In this document: one piece after another, positions 1 through 6,164 of the stretch
How positions within the stretch are numbered: the first letter of the stretch is position 1
How the letters are laid out: each line of letters starts with the position of its first letter
NCBI GenBank assembly: GCA_964565435.1
Contig: CAZMEY010000035.1
Coordinates: 1-7,992, forward strand
DNA length: 7,992 bases
Direction of reading: 5' to 3'
From: JAQTTT01 sp964565435
GTDB taxonomy: Archaea; Nanobdellota; Nanobdellia; Tiddalikarchaeales; Tiddalikarchaeaceae
The notes under the pieces: model-generated
The model's input: only the letters and a program-made list of their open reading frames with translations
The model's database searches: none
Told to the model about the DNA's origin: nothing
Made by a program: the position numbers and the translations under genes

Positions 1-2
1 GC

Positions 3-1424
3 CCTGATGTGGTGGTTAATCCTGATGCGATTCCCTTGTCAATTAATATTAACAGCCTATCAGCGCATGAAATTTCAACCCTTACTCCAATAAAAATTGG
101 AGGAACCCAGTTGGGCATTCTTTACAATGCTATTGCTGAAGCCAAGAAAGACAGCTTGGATTATGATTTGGATGATATTAAAAAAAGCATTGATTCAGTG
201 AATTCTAATGCTAAATATGGGCTGTATTCGTGCATTGATTTTTTGGATAATCTGGGGATATTTTCAAAAAATCCTGTCAATGTTGAGTCATTGGTGAATC
301 CTGGTAAGGCATCATTGATTAATCTTAAAGGGGTTGACCCTGAGATACAAAAAATCATTGTTGCCAAGATTTGCTCTGATTTATTTGAGAAGAGGAAGAA
401 ATCTTTGATTCCTCCATTATTTTTAATAGTTGAGGAGGCGCATAATTTTTGCCCTGAGAGGAGTTTTGGGGAGAGCCCTTCAAGCTATATACTTAGGAAT
501 ATTGCAAGCGAGGGAAGGAAGTTCGGATTAGGGCTGGGAGTTGTCACCCAAAGACCTGCAAGGATTGATAAGAATGTTTTAAGCCAGTGCAATACTCAAA
601 TAATCCATAAAGTCACCAATCCTAATGATATAAAGGCTATTGCAAGCAGCGCAGAAAACCTTAATCTAAATGTCATTAGCGACATCCCTAATATTGCTAT
701 TGGCACTGCATTGATTATTGGTGCAAGCATGAAGCCTTTGATTTCAACCATTAGGGTTAAAAGGTCTTTGCATGGAGGAAAAAGCATCTCCTTTAAGCCT
801 GAAGAGATTGATGACAAGAGAAAGGTTTACAAAAAAGTTGAGCCAGCAAAGCCGGTTATTGCTCAAAAGCGCGTTGAAGAGAAAAAAATCATACCCCTTG
901 CTCCTAAGCCTATTGATAATTTAATCCAGATAAGCATATTGAATCTTGCCAATACGAATAAGCTTAAGCCGTTTTATATTGCCCAAGTAAAAGACAATAA
1001 TAAAGAGTTTGAATTAATCATCAATGAATCAGCCACTAATATATTGGAGATAAAAGGCAGCGAACTGATTAATGCAGAGTTTTTTGGAAACTTTGCCGGC
1101 AAAGCAAAAGAAGTGCATGATTTGATAGCTTCAAAAGGGCAAATGAACATGGCTTCGCTTTTTAATTATCTTAACAATTATTCATTCCAAGACCTTGATT
1201 ATATCCTAAAAGATTTGGAAACTAAGGGGGCAATTATTGCAATAAACGGCAAATATTTGGTTAAAAGGGATTATTCAAAGTTTGCTTTAACCAACAAGCT
1301 TGAGGTTCATGAAATAAAGCCAGAACTATTGAATGGAAGCGTTGACAACTCAAAGAATGTCAAAAAGTTTCTTGAAAGCCTTAATCTATCAGTAAATTCA
1401 ATAAAAAAAGCGTATTTAAGGTAA
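3..1424 (+). CDS. HerA-like DNA-translocating ATPase, 5'-truncated by window edge
   Basis: This is the C-terminal 473 residues of a HerA/FtsK-superfamily ATPase of the archaeal HerA-like (DUF87) type, a hexameric DNA pump or helicase used in DNA-end processing or related DNA transactions. The frame is open to the left edge, so the GTG at base 9 is not the true start and the Walker A loop lies outside the window. Counting from the codon at base 3, Walker B is FLIVEEAH (about 140-147), followed by SEGRKFG (about 169-175), TQRPA (about 182-186) and the family-typical end HGG (about 257-259). HerA proteins usually stop a few tens of residues later; this one continues for about 210 residues, with a Lys/Pro-rich linker (about 272-302), a beta-rich stretch and a winged-helix-like segment (about 366-422). 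No nurA, mre11 or rad50 is visible, so its exact role (true HerA or another HerA-like ATPase) is open. The primase gene follows on the same strand. Confidence 0.85.
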   Translation, partial: PDVVVNPDAIPLSININSLSAHEISTLTPIKIGGTQLGILYNAIAEAKKDSLDYDLDDIKKSIDSVNSNAKYGLYSCIDFLDNLGIFSKNPVNVESLVNPGKASLINLKGVDPEIQKIIVAKICSDLFEKRKKSLIPPLFLIVEEAHNFCPERSFGESPSSYILRNIASEGRKFGLGLGVVTQRPARIDKNVLSQCNTQIIHKVTNPNDIKAIASSAENLNLNVISDIPNIAIGTALIIGASMKPLISTIRVKRSLHGGKSISFKPEEIDDKRKVYKKVEPAKPVIAQKRVEEKKIIPLAPKPIDNLIQISILNLANTNKLKPFYIAQVKDNNKEFELIINESATNILEIKGSELINAEFFGNFAGKAKEVHDLIASKGQMNMASLFNYLNNYSFQDLDYILKDLETKGAIIAINGKYLVKRDYSKFALTNKLEVHEIKPELLNGSVDNSKNVKKFLESLNLSVNSIKKAYLR

Positions 1425-1425
1425 T

Positions 1426-1440
1426 AAAAAAGCTTTAATG
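1426..1440 (+). promoter_or_regulatory. BRE/TATA-like promoter of the primase gene
   Basis: The sequence AAAAAAGCTTTAATG has an A-rich BRE-like half and a TATA-like half (CTTTAAT) centred about 27 bases before the ATG at 1464. This suits a leaderless archaeal transcript. It is only about 7 bases before the TTG at 1443, which argues against that codon as the start. The box begins just past the HerA-like stop codon. Confidence 0.5.
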
Positions 1441-1463
1441 CCTTGAATGATAGCTTAATAATC

Positions 1464-2759
1464 ATGGATATTGCCAACTTGCTTAAATATTACAATAATG
1501 ATGAAGTATTGAGCCATTTAATCAGCGAAGGCAAGGATAGGGAGGTTGCAATAATGTTTTCTAAGGGCTTTTTCGGCCAAAGGCCTTCAATATTAATGTA
1601 CAAAAAAGAGATTGTGGACGCTGTCAGAAGCGGGGCAGTAAGCTTTCATATGAGCGTTGAAAGGTGGAAAAACCCTATGAGCTTGAATGCAACTAACACG
1701 AAAAGGGAGATGGATGATTTACGGATAGGATGGGATTTAATAATAGATATTGACACAAAGGTTTTGGATTATGCCAAGATTTGCGCAAGATTATTATGCC
1801 ATGCCTTGGAATACCACAATGTAAAGACCTATTTTATAAAATACAGCGGGGGTTCAGGATTCCATTTGGCAGTGCCTTTTGAGGCTTTTCCAAAAAAAAT
1901 TGACGATGTCAATGTTGAAAACCTATACCCTGAAGCTGCGCAAAAAATAGCTGATTATTTGGGGCATTTCATCAAAAAAAAATTGTCAGAGATGATTCTT
2001 GAAATAAATTCAATAGAGCAGATAATCCAAAAAACGGGAAAGGATGAGAAAGAATTATTTGAATTGGGGGAGTTCAATCCTTACAGCATTCTTGAAATTG
2101 ATGCAGCAGCAATAACTCCAAGGCACTTAATCAGGATGCCTTACAGCATTAATGAAAAAAAGGGAAGGGTTTCATTGCCCATAAACCCTGATAATATTGA
2201 AGAGTTTGAGCCTGACATGGCCAAGCCGGAAAACATCAAGGAATATAATCCTTTTATTGAGAGGAGCAAGGCAGTCAGCGGGGAAGCAAGCGAATTATTT
2301 ATGCAAGCATTTGATTTTTTCAAAAAAGCAGCAATGGAGAGCAAACCTGAGGAATTTGTAAGAAAAAGGGAGTTTGCCAAAAATTTTGAAAAAATCCCTC
2401 CGGAAAAATACCCTCCTTGCATAAAGCTCTTGCTTGAAGGGCTAATTGACGGCAAAAAAAGGGCTTTGTTTATATTGGTTAACTATTTCAAAAGCGCAAA
2501 TTATTCCAAAGAGGAGATTAAATCAATAATTGATGAATGGAACAAAAAAAACGCAGAGCCCTTAAAAGAGTCATACATTAAAACGCAGATTGCATGGAAC
2601 TTAAAATCATCCGAATACCTTGCGCCAAACTGCGACAACAAGATGTATTATCAAGACTTGGGAGTGTGCAAAAAAGACAATATCTGCGAAACAATCAAGA
2701 ATCCCATTAATTATCATTTCAGGGTTTACTCCAAAAAAAAGGCAGAAAAGAAAAAATAA
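1464..2759 (+). CDS. priS: Archaeo-eukaryotic DNA primase, PriS fused to PriL iron-sulfur domain
   Basis: This protein synthesises primers for replication on single-stranded DNA. The first ~290 residues form the PriS catalytic domain: metal-binding DID at 95-97, the nucleotide-binding motif SGGSGFH at 128-134, the third acidic residue D213 (LEID), and the family block RMPYS at 224-228. The last ~115 residues match the PriL C-terminal domain, which holds a [4Fe-4S] cluster: C319 (after YPP), C390 (APNC), C402 (GVC) and C408 (NIC), then NPINYHF. The helical N-terminal domain of PriL is missing, and about 15 residues that normally carry the PriS zinc knuckle between DID and SGGSGFH also seem to be missing. 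A one-chain primase of this kind is known in Nanoarchaeum equitans. I start at ATG 1464 (431 residues) because of the promoter spacing; an upstream in-frame TTG at 1443 would add seven residues. It abuts the stop of the convergent membrane gene. Confidence 0.92.
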   Translation: MDIANLLKYYNNDEVLSHLISEGKDREVAIMFSKGFFGQRPSILMYKKEIVDAVRSGAVSFHMSVERWKNPMSLNATNTKREMDDLRIGWDLIIDIDTKVLDYAKICARLLCHALEYHNVKTYFIKYSGGSGFHLAVPFEAFPKKIDDVNVENLYPEAAQKIADYLGHFIKKKLSEMILEINSIEQIIQKTGKDEKELFELGEFNPYSILEIDAAAITPRHLIRMPYSINEKKGRVSLPINPDNIEEFEPDMAKPENIKEYNPFIERSKAVSGEASELFMQAFDFFKKAAMESKPEEFVRKREFAKNFEKIPPEKYPPCIKLLLEGLIDGKKRALFILVNYFKSANYSKEEIKSIIDEWNKKNAEPLKESYIKTQIAWNLKSSEYLAPNCDNKMYYQDLGVCKKDNICETIKNPINYHFRVYSKKKAEKKK

Positions 2760-3107
2760 TCAATTCTTGTAAAAAATATCCTCAAAGCTTTCTTCAACCA
2801 TTTGGGGCTCTTCGCCGAACAATCCAACCTCTTGCTGCTCCTCTCTCTTTCCTCCCCTGGAAACAACAACATAGATTATTCCGCCAACAAATACTATGTA
2901 AAGAGCTCCCAATATCCACGGAAGAATCTTGAAAATCTCAACATAATAGCTGACTGATTGGGGGTCATTTCCAACCAAAACGCTTATTGAATCCTCAACG
3001 CTTCCAATCATAGTCAAAGCCTTGAAGATTATTGCGAATACGAATATGCCTACAAAAAAGATTAATGAAGCCCCTATTATGAGCTTATCAGTTGATATCT
3101 GAACCAC
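2760..3107 (-). CDS. Small two-helix membrane protein, function unknown
   Basis: This is a 115-residue protein with two hydrophobic helices (about 9-29 and 62-83). They are separated by a ~30-residue polar loop with two acidic patches and a YYVEIFK segment. The second helix is followed by SRGGKR, which by the positive-inside rule puts the C-terminus in the cytoplasm, so the N-terminus should be cytoplasmic too and the loop outside. The tail from about 89 is rich in Glu with an aromatic end (FEDIFYKN), which could bind a partner. The start is GTG; no other in-frame start fits before the first helix. Its TGA stop begins at the base after the primase stop, so the two genes converge with no spacer. 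It is divergent from a winged-helix gene across 35 bases. I do not recognise the family. Lack of a signal peptidase site makes a secreted protein unlikely. Confidence 0.72.
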   Translation of the reverse strand: MVQISTDKLIIGASLIFFVGIFVFAIIFKALTMIGSVEDSISVLVGNDPQSVSYYVEIFKILPWILGALYIVFVGGIIYVVVSRGGKREEQQEVGLFGEEPQMVEESFEDIFYKN

Positions 3108-3128
3108 AATATTAATTAATTATCCTTT

Positions 3129-3139
3129 AATTATTAAAT
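3129..3139 (-). promoter_or_regulatory. TATA-like box of the two-helix membrane protein gene
   Basis: On the minus strand this reads ATTTAATAATT, centred about 27 bases upstream of the GTG at 3107. It lies only 4-14 bases before the start of the divergent winged-helix gene. The matching box for that plus-strand gene would be the 10-base palindrome ATTAATTAAT at 3111-3120, so the two promoters overlap. The tract is so AT-rich that the exact box is uncertain. Confidence 0.35.
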
Positions 3140-3142
3140 GTT

Positions 3143-3577
3143 GTGAAAAAAGTATTCAAGGACAAGCCCTTAAATGAGATAACTCTCAGAAGGTTTGAAA
3201 AGCCGGCAGATGAGGGATTAAAAGAGCTTTCAAGGAAATTTTTAATATCAATTGGCTTATTGCAAACTGGTGATGGCAGGGATATAATAAGCGAGATATT
3301 CTATGAATTCATATTGTCAGCTAAGAACACTGAATACTTGCCCATTGATTTAATAATTGAAAAATTCAAGGAATTGGATGGAGGCACGCCAAATAATATC
3401 AGAAGGCACCTCTTAAGATTAAAAGATTCAGGATTGGTTGAAAGAACAGAATACGGCTACAGGATTAAAGAGTTCATGCCCTTAAAAGAACTGTTCAAAA
3501 AAGAGATAATCAATGGAATCATTGAGCCAAGCATTAATAGAATAATTGACTATACCCAAAAAATTGATGAGCTATGA
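3143..3577 (+). CDS. Winged-helix DNA-binding protein, probable regulator
   Basis: This is a 144-residue soluble protein. An N-terminal stretch KDKPLNEITLRRFEKP (about 6-21) is followed by a helical segment (23-60) containing SIGLLQTGDGRDI. The winged helix spans about 45-112, with a predicted recognition helix TPNNIRRHLLRLKDSGL (82-98) and a wing at VERTEYGYRI (99-108). The last ~30 residues are a charged helix suited to dimerisation. From memory, the N-terminal block recurs in a family of small archaeal winged-helix proteins, but I cannot name its target. The start is GTG at 3143: the ATG five bases upstream is in another frame and hits a stop at once. It is divergent from the membrane-protein gene with overlapping promoters, which would allow autoregulation or control of that neighbour (inference). 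Its stop lies two bases before the end of the convergent MarR-like gene. Confidence 0.8.
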   Translation: MKKVFKDKPLNEITLRRFEKPADEGLKELSRKFLISIGLLQTGDGRDIISEIFYEFILSAKNTEYLPIDLIIEKFKELDGGTPNNIRRHLLRLKDSGLVERTEYGYRIKEFMPLKELFKKEIINGIIEPSINRIIDYTQKIDEL

Positions 3578-3579
3578 CT

Positions 3580-3870
3580 TTATTGCTCTGAATGAAAAAG
3601 TGTCATTAATTTTTTTAATGTTTCAGAGATTTCCCTACCCTTTTTAGTCAAAGTGATTGTCTTAATCCTTCCAGCCTTATCAAATGTCAGCAATCCCTCC
3701 TTTTCCAATTGCTGAATGATTCTCACAGTGTGAGAATAAGTGCAATCAACCTCTTTGGCAATATTGCTTGCATAGCACTTGCTTTGGCATGCATGAATCT
3801 TTATGAGAATAAATGACGGCTTATTTCTCAAAAAAAGATTAACTAAATGACTATTCCTAACTTCCCCCAT
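3580..3870 (-). CDS. MarR-like winged-helix transcriptional regulator
   Basis: This is a 96-residue DNA-binding protein made almost entirely of one winged helix. SNIAKEVDCTYSHTVRIIQQLEKEGLL is the helix-turn-helix (about 35-61; S46-Q54 the likely recognition helix). FDKAGRIKTITLTKKG forms the wing and its closing strand (63-78), and a C-terminal helix (79-91) suits dimerisation. LTKKG is typical of MarR-type and related archaeal regulators. Three cysteines (C28, C32, C43) with H26 and H47 cluster around the DNA-binding helices. C43 sits in the DCTYSHT motif, which I recall as common in archaeal relatives; C28 and C32 look less usual and might bind metal or sense redox (speculative). ATG at 3870 has a TATA-like box 25-32 bases upstream. 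It follows the half-MFS gene on the same strand after 65 bases, with its own promoter, so co-transcription is possible but not required. Confidence 0.82.
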   Translation of the reverse strand: MGEVRNSHLVNLFLRNKPSFILIKIHACQSKCYASNIAKEVDCTYSHTVRIIQQLEKEGLLTFDKAGRIKTITLTKKGREISETLKKLMTLFHSEQ

Positions 3871-3882
3871 GATTAAATCAAT

Positions 3883-3908
3883 ATAAAGTTATGATTTATA
3901 TACTTTAT
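3883..3908. promoter_or_regulatory. Candidate operator: inverted repeat over the MarR-like gene promoter
   Basis: ATAAAGT (3883-3889) and ACTTTAT (3902-3908) form a perfect 7-base inverted repeat with a 12-base spacer. It spans the TATA-like box of the regulator gene. A second, partly overlapping pair is AGTTAT (3888-3893) and ATAACT (3910-3915). A dimeric regulator binding here would block its own promoter. In a tract this AT-rich such pairs can arise by chance. Confidence 0.3.
3895..3906 (-). promoter_or_regulatory. BRE/TATA-like promoter of the MarR-like gene
   Basis: On the minus strand this reads AAAGTATATAAA: an A/G-rich BRE-like part followed by TATATAAA, centred about 29 bases before the ATG at 3870. 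This is one of the clearest TATA matches in the window and fits a leaderless transcript. It shows the regulator can be expressed separately from the upstream half-MFS gene. Confidence 0.55.
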
Positions 3909-3935
3909 TATAACTATTTAATAATATAGTCCGCA

Positions 3936-4529
3936 TTATAGCGCTTTTCTTGGCTGGAAGAATATGAATATTGCGCTAAAAAAGCACAATCCCGCCATTA
4001 AGATGAATACTGCCCCAAATCCAAACAAAGTCACAAGGTAAGCCCCAAGCGCTGCCCCAATAATATAAATAAAATATTTCATTACCTCCCAATAACTCCA
4101 TTCCTTACCAGTATTCCCCTTGCTTAAATGCTTTGAATAAATAGCATCAAACGCCGGCAAATAAACTGCTTCCCCTATTCCAATCAATGCCTGAACAACA
4201 AAAAGAAACCAAATATTGTCAACAAAGAAGAACAGGATAAAAGCTATACCCATTATCAAATACCCAAGAATTATTATATATTCATTCTCCTTAATCTTGT
4301 CAGCATAAATGCCGGAAACAAGTGATGTTAAAGCAGCAGCTAATCCATAAACGCTTGCAGTAAGTCCAGCATCCATTAAATCCCCTCCAATCTCAACAAC
4401 AAACAATGCATAAATGGGCCCAAGCATGAAATTGCACATTAATATTAAAGCATTAGTGAATAACAATATCTTAAGGGCAGGATTAATGTTTTTCAAATTT
4501 AAAACAATATCATTGGTGCTAAATCTCAT
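3936..4529 (-). CDS. Half-size (six-helix) MFS-type membrane protein, paralog A
   Basis: This is a 197-residue integral membrane protein equal to the N-terminal half of a major facilitator superfamily transporter. Six hydrophobic helices lie at roughly 20-46, 55-76, 84-103, 106-127, 148-169 and 171-191. The loop after helix 2 carries an MFS motif A-like sequence (SGIYADKIKEN, about 72-82). Full MFS proteins have about 12 helices and 400 residues; no second half follows, since the next gene is a soluble regulator. The protein ends in PRKAL, like the second copy at 6685-7275, so both appear natively short. By hand alignment they share 124 of 182 residues (68%), with the segment PAFDAIYSKHLS through KEWS (125-145) nearly invariant. 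A homo- or heterodimer could rebuild a 12-helix transporter (inference). The substrate is unknown. ATG 4529 has a good BRE/TATA box about 27 bases upstream; the gene is divergent from the deoxyribosyltransferase gene. Confidence 0.85.
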   Translation of the reverse strand: MRFSTNDIVLNLKNINPALKILLFTNALILMCNFMLGPIYALFVVEIGGDLMDAGLTASVYGLAAALTSLVSGIYADKIKENEYIIILGYLIMGIAFILFFFVDNIWFLFVVQALIGIGEAVYLPAFDAIYSKHLSKGNTGKEWSYWEVMKYFIYIIGAALGAYLVTLFGFGAVFILMAGLCFFSAIFIFFQPRKAL

Positions 4530-4551
4530 GAAAAATTAATAATTATTAAAG

Positions 4552-4566
4552 CTATTTAAGCTTTTA
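4552..4566 (-). promoter_or_regulatory. BRE/TATA-like promoter of half-MFS gene A
   Basis: On the minus strand this reads TAAAAGCTTAAATAG, close to the archaeal pattern of an A-rich BRE joined to a TTTAAATA-type box. The TATA part is centred about 27 bases before the ATG at 4529. It shares the 81-base divergent region with the promoter of the gene at 4611, but the two boxes do not overlap. Confidence 0.55.
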
Positions 4567-4572
4567 GAAAAT

Positions 4573-4590
4573 AAAAATCTTTTAATATTA
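4573..4590 (+). promoter_or_regulatory. BRE/TATA-like promoter of the deoxyribosyltransferase-like gene
   Basis: AAAAATCTTTTAATATTA combines an A-rich BRE-like stretch with a TATA-like box (TTTTAATATT) centred about 26 bases before the ATG at 4611. This is consistent with a leaderless mRNA. Confidence 0.5.
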
Positions 4591-4610
4591 AGGATTATTA
4601 CCAAAAAATT

Positions 4611-5075
4611 ATGAAAGCTTACCTGGCAGGACCTTTGGGCTTTGACGCTCCCGGAAGAATGTATCTGGATAAAATGATTGATTATCTATCAAAAGAATTC
4701 CCAAAACTTGAAGTAATTAATCCATTCAAATTGACTCCCCTAAAAGACATAATGGAAAATGGATTGAAAAAAATGTCTGCAACAATATATAAAAATGACA
4801 TTGCAGCGTTAATAGAATCGGATTTTATCATAGCTGTTCTTAACGGCGCCCAAGTGGATGACGGCACAGCCTATGAATTGGGATATTTCAAAGGATACTT
4901 AAACGCTTTCGGCGTTGACAAAAAAATAATTGCTTACAGGGATGATTTCAGGAATGCCTGCAATGACGGCGAAGGAATTGATTTTAATCTAATGATTAAT
5001 GAGCCAATAATAAAACCAATTGCACGTAATCTGGAAGAGCTAGTGAATATCATTAAAGACAATATTAAATTTTAA
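4611..5075 (+). CDS. Nucleoside 2-deoxyribosyltransferase-like enzyme
   Basis: This is a 154-residue cytoplasmic enzyme of the nucleoside 2-deoxyribosyltransferase family, which breaks the N-glycosidic bond of deoxynucleosides or deoxynucleotides and may pass the sugar to another base. The Rossmann-like start YLAGPLGF (4-11) is typical. N62 and D63 precede the strand SDFIIAVLNGA (70-80), then VDDGTAYELGY (82-92) carries the likely nucleophile E89. YRDDFR (109-114) and the following NACNDGEGIDFN segment match the substrate-closing region of family members. The length is normal for the family. The role may be nucleoside salvage or removal of unwanted dNMPs; the sequence alone does not tell a transferase from an RCL-like hydrolase. 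It is divergent from half-MFS gene A, which raises but does not prove a link to nucleoside uptake. Its TAA overlaps the TAA of the convergent isomerase gene in the palindrome TTTAAA. Confidence 0.85.
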   Translation: MKAYLAGPLGFDAPGRMYLDKMIDYLSKEFPKLEVINPFKLTPLKDIMENGLKKMSATIYKNDIAALIESDFIIAVLNGAQVDDGTAYELGYFKGYLNAFGVDKKIIAYRDDFRNACNDGEGIDFNLMINEPIIKPIARNLEELVNIIKDNIKF

Positions 5076-6130
5076 ATTAATTCATTAATCAATTTATTTT
5101 TTAGAGAAGTTTTTCCTTCAACATATTTTTTCAATTCCTCAACAGCTCTCACAGGCAAGGGATTCTTATGCCTCAAAAGAGCCAAATAATAGCTAACCAT
5201 GTCGCCAATATAAATAGTTGTCAATAATCTCGCCAATAAGCCCCTCCCTTTAGCTTCAATAAGCATTACTTTTGCCCCCTTCTTTTTGCATTCTTCAATC
5301 TGAAATTCCATCCTTGCATTAATGCTTTCTCCGGCAAAAGGGTCAATAATGAATAATGCGCTTAAAGGCAGCGCTTGGGACTCCCTCCAAGCGCAGGTTT
5401 CATTATGATTGGCTTCAGGAATAACGCTGAACTTTGCAAGAAGCTTGGCATTCTCATTAAAATCCTGGGCCATTATCCTCAACCCAGATGATTCCAAAGT
5501 CCTCGGAGCATAGATAAAAACAAACCCCAAATAATCAAACAATTCCTTGGCAACATCTTTGGCAATATTTTCCGACTCAATCCCCAAATCCAATTTTTTT
5601 AACTCATTCAATAGTTCATCATAATCAGGATTGATTAACCCCATCTTTCGCAGCACTTCCAATAAATAAGCCAATAATATTGGCGTGGCAGCCCTTGGCT
5701 GCAAGCCAGTAGGAGCATTAATCAAAACAAAATCATGCTTTTTTGCTGCTTTACTCAATAATCCTCCGCTTGAAATTGCAGCAATCTTTGCTTTTTTCTC
5801 CAATGCCTGCTTAAGGCAGGAAAGGGTTTCTTCAGTATTGCCTGAATAGCTTATAAGAAACACTAAAGTATTCTCATCAACCCATTTAGGCAAATCATAC
5901 CCATTCTCAACCTCTATAATCATTTTTGATTCATAAAAACAGTAATTCCTAAGCAAATAGCCAGGTATTCCAGAACCGCCCATTCCGCAAACAAGAACAT
6001 TTTTAGGATTAAAATCAATAGAGAAATCCCTCATTTGCTCCAAAGCTTTCCTGAAATGATTGGGAAAATCTATCAAATCAGAATAATAATCATTAAGGTC
6101 ATATTTTTTACGCAATAGTTCAAAATCCAT
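5072..6130 (-). CDS. Bifunctional phosphoglucose/phosphomannose isomerase
   Basis: This is a 352-residue cytoplasmic enzyme that interconverts fructose 6-phosphate with glucose 6-phosphate and mannose 6-phosphate, linking gluconeogenesis or glycolysis to mannose-containing glycans. It belongs to the archaeal/bacterial bifunctional PGI/PMI family. Two SIS sugar-phosphate domains are visible. The first holds GMGGSG (49-54), SYSGNTEE (94-101) and SSGGLL (120-125), then the family block PTGLQPRAATP (140-150). The second holds QDFNENAK (222-229) with likely catalytic E226, EANHNE (239-244) with likely catalytic H242, and a C-terminal EELKK (331-335) in the place of the family's catalytic lysine. 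The length is slightly above the ~300-350 usual. I start at ATG 6130; the TTG just upstream would add one residue and fits the TATA spacing less naturally. Its promoter overlaps the stop of the upstream nucleotidyltransferase-like gene. The C-terminus is convergent with, and overlaps by four bases, the gene ending at 5075. Confidence 0.93.
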   Translation of the reverse strand: MDFELLRKKYDLNDYYSDLIDFPNHFRKALEQMRDFSIDFNPKNVLVCGMGGSGIPGYLLRNYCFYESKMIIEVENGYDLPKWVDENTLVFLISYSGNTEETLSCLKQALEKKAKIAAISSGGLLSKAAKKHDFVLINAPTGLQPRAATPILLAYLLEVLRKMGLINPDYDELLNELKKLDLGIESENIAKDVAKELFDYLGFVFIYAPRTLESSGLRIMAQDFNENAKLLAKFSVIPEANHNETCAWRESQALPLSALFIIDPFAGESINARMEFQIEECKKKGAKVMLIEAKGRGLLARLLTTIYIGDMVSYYLALLRHKNPLPVRAVEELKKYVEGKTSLKNKLINELI

Positions 6131-6154
6131 CAAAGAATATTAATAAATGAAGAA

Positions 6155-6164
6155 TTATATAAAA
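6155..6164 (-). promoter_or_regulatory. TATA-like box of the PGI/PMI gene
   Basis: On the minus strand this reads TTTTATATAA, centred about 29 bases before the ATG at 6130. It lies within the last codons and stop of the upstream nucleotidyltransferase-like gene, so the isomerase can be transcribed on its own. Confidence 0.5.

Noticed and set aside
161..817. Minus-strand open frames of about 70 codons inside the HerA-like gene
   Set aside because: They lie wholly inside a gene with clear family motifs, and their translations show no recognisable domain.
1443..1463. Upstream in-frame TTG start for the primase
   Set aside because: It would place the promoter-like box only about 7 bases before the start; ATG 1464 gives the normal spacing and the protein begins well at MDIANLLKYY.
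1782..1818. C-x4-C-H-x4-H in the primase as a possible PriS zinc knuckle
   Set aside because: The residues lie on what looks like one continuous helix between DID and SGGSGFH, and the spacing is too short for the usual inserted knuckle.
2141..2455. Minus-strand 104-codon frame inside the primase gene
   Set aside because: It is a shadow of the primase linker region; its Ser/Leu-rich translation is typical of antisense to Lys/Glu-rich coding sequence.
3580..4529. A frameshifted full-length MFS transporter
   Set aside because: Downstream sequence encodes an intact soluble regulator, and the paralog at 6685-7275 ends at the same residue motif, so the short form is real.
6131..6133. TTG start one codon upstream for the PGI/PMI gene
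   Set aside because: The adjacent ATG is the more usual codon and fits the TATA spacing equally well or better; the difference is one residue.
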